Of a stretch of DNA of 64,000 nt, positions 51,649-61,006 are shown in pieces. This DNA is from Microvenator marinus (GTDB lineage: Bacteria; Myxococcota_A; Bradymonadia; Bradymonadales; Bradymonadaceae): contig NZ_CP042467.1 in the NCBI RefSeq assembly GCF_007993755.1, forward strand, positions 3,062,001 to 3,126,000, written 5' to 3'. Made by a program: the position numbers and the translations under genes. Under the pieces are notes generated by a model that worked only from the letters and a program-made list of their open reading frames with translations, ran no database searches and was not told where the DNA came from. Numbering within the stretch: the first letter of the stretch is position 1; every line of letters begins with the position of its first letter.

Positions 51649-52983
51649 TTATTCGGAGATAGCGTATAACCAACCTTCTCCGGTTCCAACTACGATCGTG
51701 CCGTCTTCGGCAATCGCGGGTGAGGCGTAGATGGGTGAGCCCGGACTTGGCTCCCATTCGCAGCCAGAGTCGAGGCCGGTGCGCTCGGCATCAATGGGCC
51801 CCGCATACTTGGATTCGCTCAGGTCCATGCCCCAGCGTAAATCCCCGCTCTGCGTGTCAAACGCGTAGAGCCCGCCGTCAAACCGGCCAATATATCCCGT
51901 GCCTGAGGCGACGGCCGGCGAGCTAAAATGCTGGAAAAAACAATCGCCATACGATCGGTCCCAGACCACGTCGCCGGTATCCGCGGAGACCGCCACCACG
52001 TCACTCGAATAGGGCTCACCCCAAATCAAGAGGTTGCCTGCCAACGCGGGCGACGAGCGAATATTGGCCCACGAATTCTTGCCCGTTTTTGGAAGCGCGT
52101 GCCAGTCCACTCGACCCTTTTCGGCATTGAGAGCCATCATCGCTGGGCTTCCGTACGTGGTATCGCGCGCAAAGCCTTGGAAAACCCGGCCGCCCCAGAG
52201 GGTGGGCGCGCCGTAGAGCTGCCAGCCTTCGAGCGTTCTGTCTCTCCAGACTTGGGCGCCGGTGGCCGGGTCGATTGCGCTGATCAGGCCGTCGTGGGTC
52301 GCGATGTAGATATGCGTTTTATCGGCAGATGCCCCACCTCGGATGGCGCTTAGGGCGGCATGGGTCCAACGCACTTTTCCAGATTGCGTGTCGAGCGCCC
52401 AGAGCGTGCCGTCTGCGTCCCCAACCACGAGGAGTCGGCCCAATACCAGCGGGTTCGTGTAGACTTTTGGGGCGTTGGTGGCGCTCGTAAAATGCGTCCA
52501 GAGGAGCTTTCCGTCTCGTGCATCAAAGGCACGCACCGTGCCGTCATCAGAGGTGGCGTACACCTTACAGTCCGAATACGCCACGCCATTGACGTCATTA
52601 TCAAACGAGCTCTGCCAGAGAATTTCGCCGGTCTTGAGGTCGAGCGCGCTTACCACATCACCGGGGTCTGGTTGGTTCCAGATATTGCCGTTCGAGCCCA
52701 CAAATACACGCCCTGCCGCAATCACGGGGTTATTCAACCAGCTCTGAATTCCGACCTGGGCTTTCCAACGAATCTGAGGCGTTTCGATGGCTGGAACCGG
52801 CGCGTTTCCGGTCCGTGCGGCATTGCCCTGAAAGACTGGCCACGGGCCGTCAACCGGGAGGTCGCAGGCGAGTTCTTCGGCCACCTCGGGTTGCGTAAGG
52901 GGCTTGTCCATAGTGGACTTGACCGGCGCCGATGCGCACGCCCCAAGCAAGGCTCCAAGCGCCAAAACGTACCATTTACTCAT
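51649..52983 (-). CDS. PQQ-like beta-propeller lipoprotein (BamB-like)
   Basis: 444 residues, lipobox LGACAS. The body consists of PQQ/Trp-docking-type blades: GDVVSALDLKTGEILWQSSF, GTVRAFDARDGKLLWTHF, GTLWALDTQSGKVRWTHA, GLISAIDPATGAQVWRD and GGLYAFDTQSGDLRWG. BamB-type proteins scaffold outer-membrane protein assembly, but many single propellers have other roles. It overlaps the HD gene by 8 bases and ends 10 bases before the regulator start, so it may be part of the signal input for that two-component pair. Confidence 0.88.
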   Translation of the reverse strand: MSKWYVLALGALLGACASAPVKSTMDKPLTQPEVAEELACDLPVDGPWPVFQGNAARTGNAPVPAIETPQIRWKAQVGIQSWLNNPVIAAGRVFVGSNGNIWNQPDPGDVVSALDLKTGEILWQSSFDNDVNGVAYSDCKVYATSDDGTVRAFDARDGKLLWTHFTSATNAPKVYTNPLVLGRLLVVGDADGTLWALDTQSGKVRWTHAALSAIRGGASADKTHIYIATHDGLISAIDPATGAQVWRDRTLEGWQLYGAPTLWGGRVFQGFARDTTYGSPAMMALNAEKGRVDWHALPKTGKNSWANIRSSPALAGNLLIWGEPYSSDVVAVSADTGDVVWDRSYGDCFFQHFSSPAVASGTGYIGRFDGGLYAFDTQSGDLRWGMDLSESKYAGPIDAERTGLDSGCEWEPSPGSPIYASPAIAEDGTIVVGTGEGWLYAISE

Positions 52984-53665
52984 CCTGAACCTCGAGACGG
53001 ATCTGGTCTAAGAAGACCTCCAAAAACCGATGGCGTTGTTCTGCCATTTCACGGCCGGTTTTGGTGGTCATTCGTTCTCTTAACTTAAGTAGTTTGGCCG
53101 GAAAATGGTCGAGTGCAAACTCCAAATCGTCGAGCTCTCGGCGCTCGGCAAAGGGGTCACTCTGGTCCAAGATCGAGCGGCCCATCACCCCGCTGACGTA
53201 GAACGTTCGCGCGATCCCGAACGCGCCGAGAGACTCGAGCCTGTCGGCATCGGTCACGATTTTGGCTTCGATGCACTCGGGCTGAAAACCGCTTGAGTAG
53301 CTATGAGTTCGAATCGCCTCTTCAATTTTGGCCAGTCGTTCGTCTGAGAAGTAAGGCTCGAGGATCTTGACGGCGAATTCGGCGGACTTGGTGGACGCCA
53401 AATGCCTATCCGGCGAGTTCTTCGGAAGATTGATGACATCGTGGAAGGTGACGGCGGCTGCGATGACCTCCAAGTCTGGGTTGTGGGCTACCTCACCTTT
53501 GGCGATGCGAACGGCGTTGACCAACACGCGCGTCAGGTGTGCGTAGTCGTGTCCTCCGTCTTGTTCCATGGTCTCGTCGAGAGCGGCGAGTCCCGGCACT
53601 ATCCATGCCTGATCGTGAATACGAGCTCTGATAGCGGCAGTATAAGCACGGTTTTCTTTAGTCAC
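52976..53665 (-). CDS. HD-domain phosphohydrolase
   Basis: 229 residues. Metal-binding HD motif pieces: GGHDYAHLTRVL (first His), VTFHDVINLP (His-Asp pair), EEAIRTHSYSS and KIVTDADRLESLGA (last Asp). The size fits YfbR/YedJ-like soluble HD hydrolases that act on nucleotides or other phosphoesters. It begins 3 bases after hutH and overlaps the propeller gene by 8 bases. Confidence 0.9.
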   Translation of the reverse strand: MTKENRAYTAAIRARIHDQAWIVPGLAALDETMEQDGGHDYAHLTRVLVNAVRIAKGEVAHNPDLEVIAAAVTFHDVINLPKNSPDRHLASTKSAEFAVKILEPYFSDERLAKIEEAIRTHSYSSGFQPECIEAKIVTDADRLESLGAFGIARTFYVSGVMGRSILDQSDPFAERRELDDLEFALDHFPAKLLKLRERMTTKTGREMAEQRHRFLEVFLDQIRLEVQDE

Positions 53666-53668
53666 CGA

Positions 53669-55186
53669 TCAACCTTCCGATGCAATCGCGGCCAACTCAG
53701 GCCCGGCAATAAGGCGCGCAGCGGCGTTGATGTCCGGGTAGAGGACGCGGTCGTGTTCCATGAACGGAACCACGCTTCGCAGGAGTTCAAGCGCACGTCC
53801 GGTGTTCTGGCCATAGGTCGTTGGAGCGCGCAAATCCAGGGCTTGCCCCGCAATCAAGTACTCGATGCCCAAGATCTTCTCTACGTTCTCCAGAATCTCC
53901 ATCGCGTGCACACCCGCATGAGTACCCATCGAGACGTGGTCCTCCATATTCGCGGACGTTGGGATAGAGTCCACGCTCGCCGCTGACGCACGATGTTTAT
54001 TCTCAGAAACCAGCGCCGCCGCCACGTATTGAGGAATCATGAAGCCAGAGTTCAAGCCGGGCTCGGAGACCAGGAACGCCGGCAGCCCCTCACTGAAGTA
54101 CTTATCCGTGAGCTTGGCACTTCGCCGCTCCGAGACATTGCCGAGCTCCGCGATCGCAATTTTGAGATAGTCCAACGCCATGGCCACGGGCTGCCCGTGG
54201 AAATTGCCGCCAGAGAGAATCGCAGAGAGCGCGGGGTCTTCTTCCACAAACACAAGAGGATTGTCGGTGACGGCCATGGCCTCGGTTTCGAGCACGCTCC
54301 AAACGTGGGCGAGCACATCGCGCGACGCCCCGTGGATTTGAGGCATACAACGCAAACAATACGAGTCTTGGACGTACTCGACCTTGCCCTCGATTTCGCC
54401 CGGCCCGGCACCCGCCAACTTACTGCCTTTGAGGTGTGTGAGCACCGCAGCAGCACTAGCTTTTTGACCCGCACGGCCTCGAACCTCATGGATTCGAGGG
54501 TCGAGCGCGTCCAGTCGACCAGCGACCGCCTCAAGGCTCATCGCGCCGATCAAATCCGCAATGTCCAGAATCCTGCGGAACCGTGCAGCCACTGTGGCTC
54601 CGAGCGCGGTCATTGCCTGGGTCCCATTCAGAAGCGCAAGCCCTTCTTTGTAGGTCAGACGTACAGGCTCAAGTCCGGCCCTCGCCATCGCCTCAGCACC
54701 GCTTAAAACCTCGCCCTTGTACTCGGCCTCTCCCAACCCGATCACAGGTAGGCACATATGAGCGAGCGGGCAGAGATCGCCGCTTGCTCCTACGCTACCA
54801 AACCGCGGGATCACCGGATGAACACCGGCGTTGAGCATATCTTTGAGCAGGTTGAGCGTTGACCACCGAATCCCAGAGTTCCCTTGTGATAGCGCGGTGA
54901 TGCGGAGGGCCATCATCGCCCGAACGACCTCGGTAGGGAACGGCTCGCCCACACCGCAGGCGTGGCTCATGATGAGGCGTTCTTGGAGGACCTCTGCATC
55001 AGCGGCGCGGATCACGCGGTCGCGATTGGCCCCAAAGCCAGTCGTGACGCCGTAGACAGCACGCCCGGACATCGCCTGTTCTTTGACGAAGTCCGCCGCA
55101 CGAGTCACACGGGATTCGGCCCCCGCATCTAGGTTCATAGGCACGCGTTTGACCGCGATGGCCTCGATTTCTTCGATACTAAACAT
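53669..55186 (-). CDS. hutH: Histidine ammonia-lyase
   Basis: 505 residues. The MIO cofactor forms from Ala-Ser-Gly at 134-136 (GSVGASGDLCPLAHM); the catalytic tyrosine is in YGVTTGFG (Y45). The selectivity pair is Ser-His in RLIMSHACGVG, as in histidine rather than tyrosine or phenylalanine ammonia-lyases. It turns histidine into urocanate and ammonia. No hutU, hutI or hutG is nearby; the gene is instead coupled by a TGATG overlap to a peptidyl-prolyl isomerase gene. Confidence 0.93.
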   Translation of the reverse strand: MFSIEEIEAIAVKRVPMNLDAGAESRVTRAADFVKEQAMSGRAVYGVTTGFGANRDRVIRAADAEVLQERLIMSHACGVGEPFPTEVVRAMMALRITALSQGNSGIRWSTLNLLKDMLNAGVHPVIPRFGSVGASGDLCPLAHMCLPVIGLGEAEYKGEVLSGAEAMARAGLEPVRLTYKEGLALLNGTQAMTALGATVAARFRRILDIADLIGAMSLEAVAGRLDALDPRIHEVRGRAGQKASAAAVLTHLKGSKLAGAGPGEIEGKVEYVQDSYCLRCMPQIHGASRDVLAHVWSVLETEAMAVTDNPLVFVEEDPALSAILSGGNFHGQPVAMALDYLKIAIAELGNVSERRSAKLTDKYFSEGLPAFLVSEPGLNSGFMIPQYVAAALVSENKHRASAASVDSIPTSANMEDHVSMGTHAGVHAMEILENVEKILGIEYLIAGQALDLRAPTTYGQNTGRALELLRSVVPFMEHDRVLYPDINAAARLIAGPELAAIASEG

Positions 55187-55743
55187 CAGTGAATCTTCAG
55201 GAGTTCAACGTCGAACACCAGCATGCCCGCTGGGGCGCCTGGCTGGCCTTTGTAGGCGAGGTCTTGTGGAATCCAGAATCGGCGCTTTTCGCCTTCGACC
55301 ATGAGCTGCACGCCTTCGGTCCAACCAGCGATCACGCGGTTGAGCGGGAATGTAGCTGGCGTTCCACGCTGTACCGAGCTGTCGAACATCTTTCCGTCGG
55401 TGGTCCAACCGGTGTAGTGAACCTCGACGCGGTTGGTTGCGCTTGGCTTCGTAGCGCCCGTTCCAGGCTTCAGGACCTTGGAAGCGAGGCCCGATGCCGT
55501 CTTCTCAGCATCTGCTGGAGGCGCAGCTACGTCGGCTGGTGCTTTAGTCGGGTCGTCCGACGGTGCTTCAGCCTGCTCAGCTGGCTTCTCTGCTGGCGCT
55601 TCGGCCTTCTCAGCCGCTGCAGGAGCTTCAGCCTGCTCGGCTTTCGCAACGGGCTCAGCTGTCTTTTCTGGACCGGCCGGTGAATCACATGCAACCACTC
55701 CAACCATCAAAATTGCAGACAATAAAATCAGGGATTTCTTCAT
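55186..55743 (-). CDS. FKBP-type peptidyl-prolyl isomerase lipoprotein
   Basis: About 185 residues from the ATG at 55743; an in-frame start lies 6 codons upstream. Lipobox VVAC is followed by a 60-residue Ala/Glu/Pro/Lys-rich linker and one FKBP domain: VEVHYTGWTTDGKMFDSSVQRG, FPLNRVIAGWTEGVQLMVEGEKRRFWIP, LAYKGQPGAPAGMLVFDVELL. It speeds proline isomerisation of proteins folding in the periplasm or at the membrane. The stop overlaps the hutH start by one base. Confidence 0.93.
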   Translation of the reverse strand: MKKSLILLSAILMVGVVACDSPAGPEKTAEPVAKAEQAEAPAAAEKAEAPAEKPAEQAEAPSDDPTKAPADVAAPPADAEKTASGLASKVLKPGTGATKPSATNRVEVHYTGWTTDGKMFDSSVQRGTPATFPLNRVIAGWTEGVQLMVEGEKRRFWIPQDLAYKGQPGAPAGMLVFDVELLKIH

Positions 55744-55757
55744 GACTCGCTCCATGT

Positions 55758-56747
55758 TCAAGGTGTTTGAACGATAAGTGTCTTGAGGACTTCGGCCGCA
55801 TCTTTGGACCTGTCCTCTCTCTTCAAAATCAACGCACGTAGCGCCATCGCGTGCCCAAGCTGCGCGGGATTCTCAGCCCGAAGCTGGCGCGCAAAAGTCT
55901 CGACAGCATTGAGTGCTTCTTCGTGTTTATTGGCGCGGGTGAGCGCCACAATCTCATACCACGCAAGGAACTTCAGATCTGGGTTCGAGCTGCGGGCGAG
56001 CCGGGCTAGATCCACGGCTTGCTCTGGCTGGCCCGCCAAAAGGGCAATGGCAGACTCAACCACGGTAGACCTTCGATTTACCAGGTCCAAGACCACGGGA
56101 TCCTTCTGGAGCTTCTTGATCGCCACGAGCCTCTGAGCCTGGACCTGCCAGTCCTCAAAACTCGCGATCGGCAAGATATCTTGCGGTGCTGGGAGCATTT
56201 TCGCATCGAGCTCGTCCATCAATCGGCGAGTCAGGGTCGCCCGAATCTGTACCAAGTCTGGGTCGGCGTATCCGGTGCGCAACAAAGTCTCGTAGAGCCC
56301 CCAGGCACCGCCACCGCCGGGCGTGAACGCCTTGCCGGAGCCGAGCTCGGTCTCCAGAGCCTGGCGCGCCATACGTATATTCTCGGGCATGCGCCAGACG
56401 TCTTCACCGGCGCGAGAGACGGCGAGTTTGCGCTCGCCGCGGACCTGCTCGAGGTCAGCGCTCTCGGTGGGTGCGAGTTTCAGATAATGCTCGTAATAGT
56501 GAGCGGCAGCGGCGTATTGGTCGGTCCAGAAGTAGGCGCGCGCGAGGTTTCGGTAGCCGAGTGCAGCGCCCGGATCGGCCTGAATAGCCTTGACGTAGAG
56601 CCCCTGGGCTTCGACGTACTTGCCCTCGTTATAGGCGGCGTTTCCGGACTTGAGGATCGACTCGTAATCCTGTGCCGAGACTGCTGCCGAGGCCGTGAGT
56701 ACGAGTAATAAAGTCAGAATTTTGAGTTTCAAAGACTTGAATTTCAC
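55758..56747 (-). CDS. Exported TPR-repeat protein
   Basis: 329 residues with a signal peptide (LLLVLTASAAVSA, cleavage before QDYES). TPR-like helices are clear at 27-100 (YESILKSGNAAYNEGKYVEAQGLYVKAIQADPGAALGYRNLARAYF) and again toward the end (LAWYEIVALTRANKHEEALNAVETFARQL). TPR domains mediate protein contacts. The start overlaps the upstream PEGA/barrel gene by 4 bases, suggesting a shared envelope complex. Confidence 0.85.
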   Translation of the reverse strand: MKFKSLKLKILTLLLVLTASAAVSAQDYESILKSGNAAYNEGKYVEAQGLYVKAIQADPGAALGYRNLARAYFWTDQYAAAAHYYEHYLKLAPTESADLEQVRGERKLAVSRAGEDVWRMPENIRMARQALETELGSGKAFTPGGGGAWGLYETLLRTGYADPDLVQIRATLTRRLMDELDAKMLPAPQDILPIASFEDWQVQAQRLVAIKKLQKDPVVLDLVNRRSTVVESAIALLAGQPEQAVDLARLARSSNPDLKFLAWYEIVALTRANKHEEALNAVETFARQLRAENPAQLGHAMALRALILKREDRSKDAAEVLKTLIVQTP

Positions 56748-58327
56748 AGCGTCTCCGGGGGCTCAATTTCCAGACCGAAAAGATTCGGTAGCGCAAGGCC
56801 TACGCCGAGATAGAGCAGGTGCTCGGTCTCGTGGGTGTCTTCGAAATAGGCTTGGAGCGCGTAGCGAAACTTGCCGAAAAACGCCGGTGTGAAGAAGTAT
56901 TGCGCGCCAAAACCGATGGTCGCAAACGCGTCGGTCTGACTGAGCGCAATGGGCTCGAGTGCCGCCACAGACTCCACGTCAATCCACTGAAGGTCGATGC
57001 CCACGCCGATTTCCGCAATCGGCATTACGTTTTTGTACACATGACGGTAGGCCAGCTGAAACGGGCGTATCTGGAGGCGGCTGACCGAGCTCAGGTTGCC
57101 TTCCACGGTCTCTCCTGACTCGTTGAGAAGGGCCACTGGCACGTCCGGACTTGAGCCGCGATAGGACATGGAGAGCACGGTGATACCGAAATATTCGAAG
57201 AAGTAGCTCAGGTCGAGGCGCACCCCGTTGGAGCTTACGCGCGCTGAATTGGCGCCGAAAATCGGGTAGGTGCCCTCGCCGTCCAAGATGGACTCGAACT
57301 CGTAGGCTTCGCCGCGCGCGTCCTGGAAGGTCAGGCGTTGGAAGCCATGTTCGTAGCCGAGTTTGAGCTGGTACTTGTTGACCTGAATCGCGCCCGAGCC
57401 GAAATCCTTCAAGAAGCCCGATGTCGCCACGAGTGGTGCGGTTTTGCGCATTTCGAGCCCGGGCTGAATCTGGGCAGTTTCGCGCATGGTCTCATAGCCT
57501 TCCGCACGGACTTCGATAGCGTACATGCCGGGTTCGAGCTCGATCGGTTGCCCCGCATCACCTACGTACGAGCCGTTCACAAAGACCCTAGCGCCGCTTG
57601 GTGCCTCGGTGATCAACAAATAGCCGGCCTCTTCTTGGAAGACGTGATCGACCTTTTCGGTCAAGCCGGAGCGCACCACGATGGAGCCCGTCATCGGCTG
57701 GTACTTCTGCAACCGCAGCGTGTACTCGTGCGTTCCGATGCTGAGTCTAGTCACGTAGGGCGTGGTCCCGACCTGTTCTCCGTCAATCTCGATTGTGGCG
57801 CCTTCAGGGCGCGTATTGAAGCTCACGCTGCCCGTAGCATCAAAGACGTCGGCGATGAGCGCAAACGCGAGCTCACGCACCCCTGTGGCCGTAATCTCCT
57901 TGGTCCGGACCTCGGCACCACGGCCGTCGATCAGGGCGTAATTGGCAAGTTGTGTAGATTTCAGCTCCACCCGGATGACCAGGGAGAGTCCCGCCATTTC
58001 AAAGGCGAGCCCGGCGGCACTAGGGCAAGGCTCGAGGCCCATCAGGCACGAAGGGACCTCCGGGCTTGCTTTGGAGAAGAACTGAGCGAAGGCCGCGTCG
58101 TCCAAGAGATGCCGGCCAGCTTCACCCGCCAGGGCCTCGCGAAGCCCCTGCTTAAACGCAGAGACCGTGGTCGCATCAGTCCCTTGAATCTCCCAGAGAA
58201 CCACCTCAGACGTCTGAACGATGGCCTCTTCGGTCACCTCAGCCGTGGCGTCTTCAGTCTCCTGCGCAAAAGCCGGAGCAGCGAAGCATCCCATCAGAAC
58301 CAAAAGAATGGCGTAGAGATTGCGCAT
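56744..58327 (-). CDS. PEGA-domain protein with C-terminal outer-membrane-barrel-like region
   Basis: 527 residues; signal peptide ends at APAFA. After an N-terminal module of about 150 residues come two PEGA domains (GSVSFNTRPEGATIEIDGEQVGTTP and GYLLITEAPSGARVFVNGSYVGDAG). The last 200 residues alternate hydrophobic and polar residues with aromatic ends (YQLKLGYEHGFQRLTF, VRLDLSYFFEYFGITVLSMSYRG, FFGKFRYALQAYF), as in an outer-membrane beta-barrel. It begins 2 bases after topA and overlaps the TPR gene. Confidence 0.82.
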   Translation of the reverse strand: MRNLYAILLVLMGCFAAPAFAQETEDATAEVTEEAIVQTSEVVLWEIQGTDATTVSAFKQGLREALAGEAGRHLLDDAAFAQFFSKASPEVPSCLMGLEPCPSAAGLAFEMAGLSLVIRVELKSTQLANYALIDGRGAEVRTKEITATGVRELAFALIADVFDATGSVSFNTRPEGATIEIDGEQVGTTPYVTRLSIGTHEYTLRLQKYQPMTGSIVVRSGLTEKVDHVFQEEAGYLLITEAPSGARVFVNGSYVGDAGQPIELEPGMYAIEVRAEGYETMRETAQIQPGLEMRKTAPLVATSGFLKDFGSGAIQVNKYQLKLGYEHGFQRLTFQDARGEAYEFESILDGEGTYPIFGANSARVSSNGVRLDLSYFFEYFGITVLSMSYRGSSPDVPVALLNESGETVEGNLSSVSRLQIRPFQLAYRHVYKNVMPIAEIGVGIDLQWIDVESVAALEPIALSQTDAFATIGFGAQYFFTPAFFGKFRYALQAYFEDTHETEHLLYLGVGLALPNLFGLEIEPPETL

Positions 58328-58329
58328 GG

Positions 58330-60921
58330 CTAGCTCGCACGTTTCTCGGCGATGAGTTCAACGGCTTTCTCGAGAGTTAAATCGCCCGGTTCAACGCCCT
58401 TTGGAATGGTCGCATTGGTCTTCCCGGCTTTGACGTAGGGGCCGTATCGACCGTCGAGCACTTGGATTTCTTCACCCGTTGAAGGATGTTTACCAAGGTC
58501 CTTGAGGACTTTCTTGGTACGGCCACCGCGGGCTTTGGGCTGCGCCAAAAGCTCAAGGGCCTTCTCGAGTGAAACCGTAAAGATCTCGTCTTTTGACTCG
58601 AGCGGACGGTAGTCCTTATTGTGCCGAACATAAGGTCCGAAGCGGCCCTCACCGGCTTCGACCCACTCGCCATCATCAGGGTGTTTACCCAGGCGCCTCG
58701 GCAAGGAAAGCATGTGTACGGCTTGCTCGAGCGTAACGTCATCGGGCGAAAGATTTTTGGGGATAGAGGCGCGCTTGGGCTTTTCCTTGGCGACTTTTTT
58801 GCCTTTCCCTTTCTTCGGCTTTTCTTCGGTCTTTTCTTTCTCGTCGTCGAACCCGCCGAGCTGCAGATACGGCCCGAAACGGCCGCTCAGGACGTAGATT
58901 TTCTCGCCGGTTTCGGGGTGATTACCCAGAACTTTTGGGCCTTCAGTCTTTGCCTTCAAAAGATCTTGGACGCGCTCAGGCGTAAGCTCCGCCGGCGGAA
59001 TAGAGTCCGGGATATTTACCGTGACCACCTCATCGTTCTCGCCGAACTGTGCGTACGCACCGTAGCGACCGACGCGGAGCACACCGTCGAAATCCTCGAG
59101 GTGCACTATCTTGGAGACTTCGCCGTCGATATTGGTCTCGCCACTTTCCACCTGGTCTTTGAACGCACCATCTTTTCGGTAGAAGTTGTGGAGATAGTTG
59201 ACCTTATCCTCGCGTCCTTCGGCGATCTTATCGAGGTCGCCTTCCATATCGGCGGTAAACCCGAGGTTGATCAAGTCTGGGAAGTGGTTCTCCATGAACT
59301 CAACCACGGCAAACGCCACATAGGTCGGAATCAGTGCCTTTCCTTCTTTCTTTGCAAAGCGGCCGTCGGCAATCTTTTGCAGAATCGAGGCGTAGGTACT
59401 TGGGCGGCCGATGCCTTCTTCCTCAAGCTTGGCCGTGAGGCTGGCCTCGGTGTAGCGCGCAGGTGGCTTAGTCTCGTGCGAAAGCGCGTCCACACTCTTG
59501 CACGGCAGATCTTCGCCTTCTTTGAGCGGCGGCAAAATCACCTCTTTATCCTCGAGACTTCCTTCCGGATCGTCCGAGCCCTCGACGTAGGCGCGCAAGA
59601 AGCCTGGGAAGTCGATACGATTTCCATTGGCGCGGAAATTCAGGACTTTGCCGTCCACGTCGACTTCGAGGTCCACACGCATCGAGGTCTTCTTAGCGTC
59701 TTTCATCTGGCTTGCGACCGTGCGCTTCCAGATGAGTTCGTAGAGCGCCTTTTCGCGCCCACGAAGCCCTGATTTGCTCGGGTGTGTAAAGGCGTCTCCG
59801 GTAGGACGGATGGCCTCGTGCGCCTCTTGAGCGCCCTTATTCTTACCCTTGTAAATACGCGCTTCTTTCGGGAGGTATTCCTTGGTGTAGAGCTCCACAA
59901 TCGCGTTGCGTGCGCCGTCTATCGCCTGCTGCGAAAGATTCGTGCTGTCGGTACGCATATAGGTAATAAAACCGGCTTCGTAGAGCTTCTGCGCCAGTCC
60001 CATGGTGTCTTTTGCCGAGAGATTGAGCTGGCGAGACGCCTCCTGCTGCAGCGTGGACGTGGTGAACGGAGGCTTCGGCTGGCTTGTGTACTGGCGCTCC
60101 GTGATGCTCGAGACCTTAAGGTTCTTGTCCTTGAGGCCTTTTGCGAGGGCCTTGGCGAGCTCCTCCTTTATCAGAAGAACGTCGCGCCCGTCGTAGAGCT
60201 TTCCAGTGAGCTCATCAAAGTCTTTGGAGCCGGCGATGCGCTGGCCATCTACAGAGTTCAGGACGGCGTCAAAGGTCGACTTACCCTTGGTGAGCTGGGC
60301 CTTGAGGTCCCAGTACTGCGCGCTTCGGAAGCGGCGGCGTGCCCGCTCGCGCTCTACCAATAGGGCCACCGCTGGCGACTGAACGCGTCCCGCCGAGAGC
60401 GTGTAATTGACCTTCTTTTTGACCAACATCGAGAGCGGGTAACCCACCAGGCGGTCCACAATGCGGCGCGTTTCCTGGGCGGCAACGAGGTCCATATCGA
60501 TCTGGCGCGTGTTATTAAGCGCGTGATTGACGGCCGACTTCGTGATCTCGTTGAAGACCATGCGCTTGACCGGAACCTTCGGCTTGAGCTCCTCGATCAG
60601 GTGCCACGAAATGGCCTCTCCTTCGCGATCTTCGTCTGTTGCGAGGATGAGTTCGTCAGCTTCTTTGAGCGCTTTTTTGAGGTCAGCAATCTGCTTTTTG
60701 GCTCGTGCTTCCTTGACCACGTAGACGGCCTCGAAGTCCTTGTCGACGTTCACACCGAGGCTTGCCCACGACTCACTCTTGTACTTCGCTGGCATCTGCC
60801 CGGCGCTGTCTGGAAGGTCGCGAATATGGCCCACCGAAGCCATGACCTTATAGCCTTTCGGCAAGTATTTCTCGATGGTTTTTGCTTTTGCGGGGGACTC
60901 GACGATTACGAGTTTTGACAT
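58330..60921 (-). CDS. topA: DNA topoisomerase I
   Basis: 863 residues, type IA. The TOPRIM domain is at the N-terminus (LVIVESPAKAKTIEKYL, then ATDEDREGEAISWHL), the catalytic tyrosine lies in AGFITYMRTDSTNLS, and YTEASLTAKLEEEGIGRPSTYA is typical. Instead of Cys4 zinc fingers the C-terminus has three or four TopA C-terminal repeats (LGNHPETGEKIYVLSGRFGPYL, LGKHPDDGEWVEAGEGRFGPYV, LGKHPSTGEEIQVLDGRYGPYV) separated by a Lys-rich stretch. It relaxes negative supercoils. It heads a nine-gene co-directional run. Confidence 0.97.
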   Translation of the reverse strand: MSKLVIVESPAKAKTIEKYLPKGYKVMASVGHIRDLPDSAGQMPAKYKSESWASLGVNVDKDFEAVYVVKEARAKKQIADLKKALKEADELILATDEDREGEAISWHLIEELKPKVPVKRMVFNEITKSAVNHALNNTRQIDMDLVAAQETRRIVDRLVGYPLSMLVKKKVNYTLSAGRVQSPAVALLVERERARRRFRSAQYWDLKAQLTKGKSTFDAVLNSVDGQRIAGSKDFDELTGKLYDGRDVLLIKEELAKALAKGLKDKNLKVSSITERQYTSQPKPPFTTSTLQQEASRQLNLSAKDTMGLAQKLYEAGFITYMRTDSTNLSQQAIDGARNAIVELYTKEYLPKEARIYKGKNKGAQEAHEAIRPTGDAFTHPSKSGLRGREKALYELIWKRTVASQMKDAKKTSMRVDLEVDVDGKVLNFRANGNRIDFPGFLRAYVEGSDDPEGSLEDKEVILPPLKEGEDLPCKSVDALSHETKPPARYTEASLTAKLEEEGIGRPSTYASILQKIADGRFAKKEGKALIPTYVAFAVVEFMENHFPDLINLGFTADMEGDLDKIAEGREDKVNYLHNFYRKDGAFKDQVESGETNIDGEVSKIVHLEDFDGVLRVGRYGAYAQFGENDEVVTVNIPDSIPPAELTPERVQDLLKAKTEGPKVLGNHPETGEKIYVLSGRFGPYLQLGGFDDEKEKTEEKPKKGKGKKVAKEKPKRASIPKNLSPDDVTLEQAVHMLSLPRRLGKHPDDGEWVEAGEGRFGPYVRHNKDYRPLESKDEIFTVSLEKALELLAQPKARGGRTKKVLKDLGKHPSTGEEIQVLDGRYGPYVKAGKTNATIPKGVEPGDLTLEKAVELIAEKRAS

Positions 60922-61006
60922 CTTTCTTAGCCCTTTCTAGGTCCTATCAACGGTCGCAATGAATAGGGGGTTGTGAAGAACTTGTCCACACGCAAAACCT
61001 CCATAC

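Noticed and set aside
57338-58333. Long open frame on the plus strand (331 codons)
   Set aside because: Antisense to the PEGA/barrel gene, no start signal and no recognisable domain.
58621-59772. Long open frame on the plus strand (383 codons)
   Set aside because: Lies entirely antisense to the well-conserved topA gene and has no family features.
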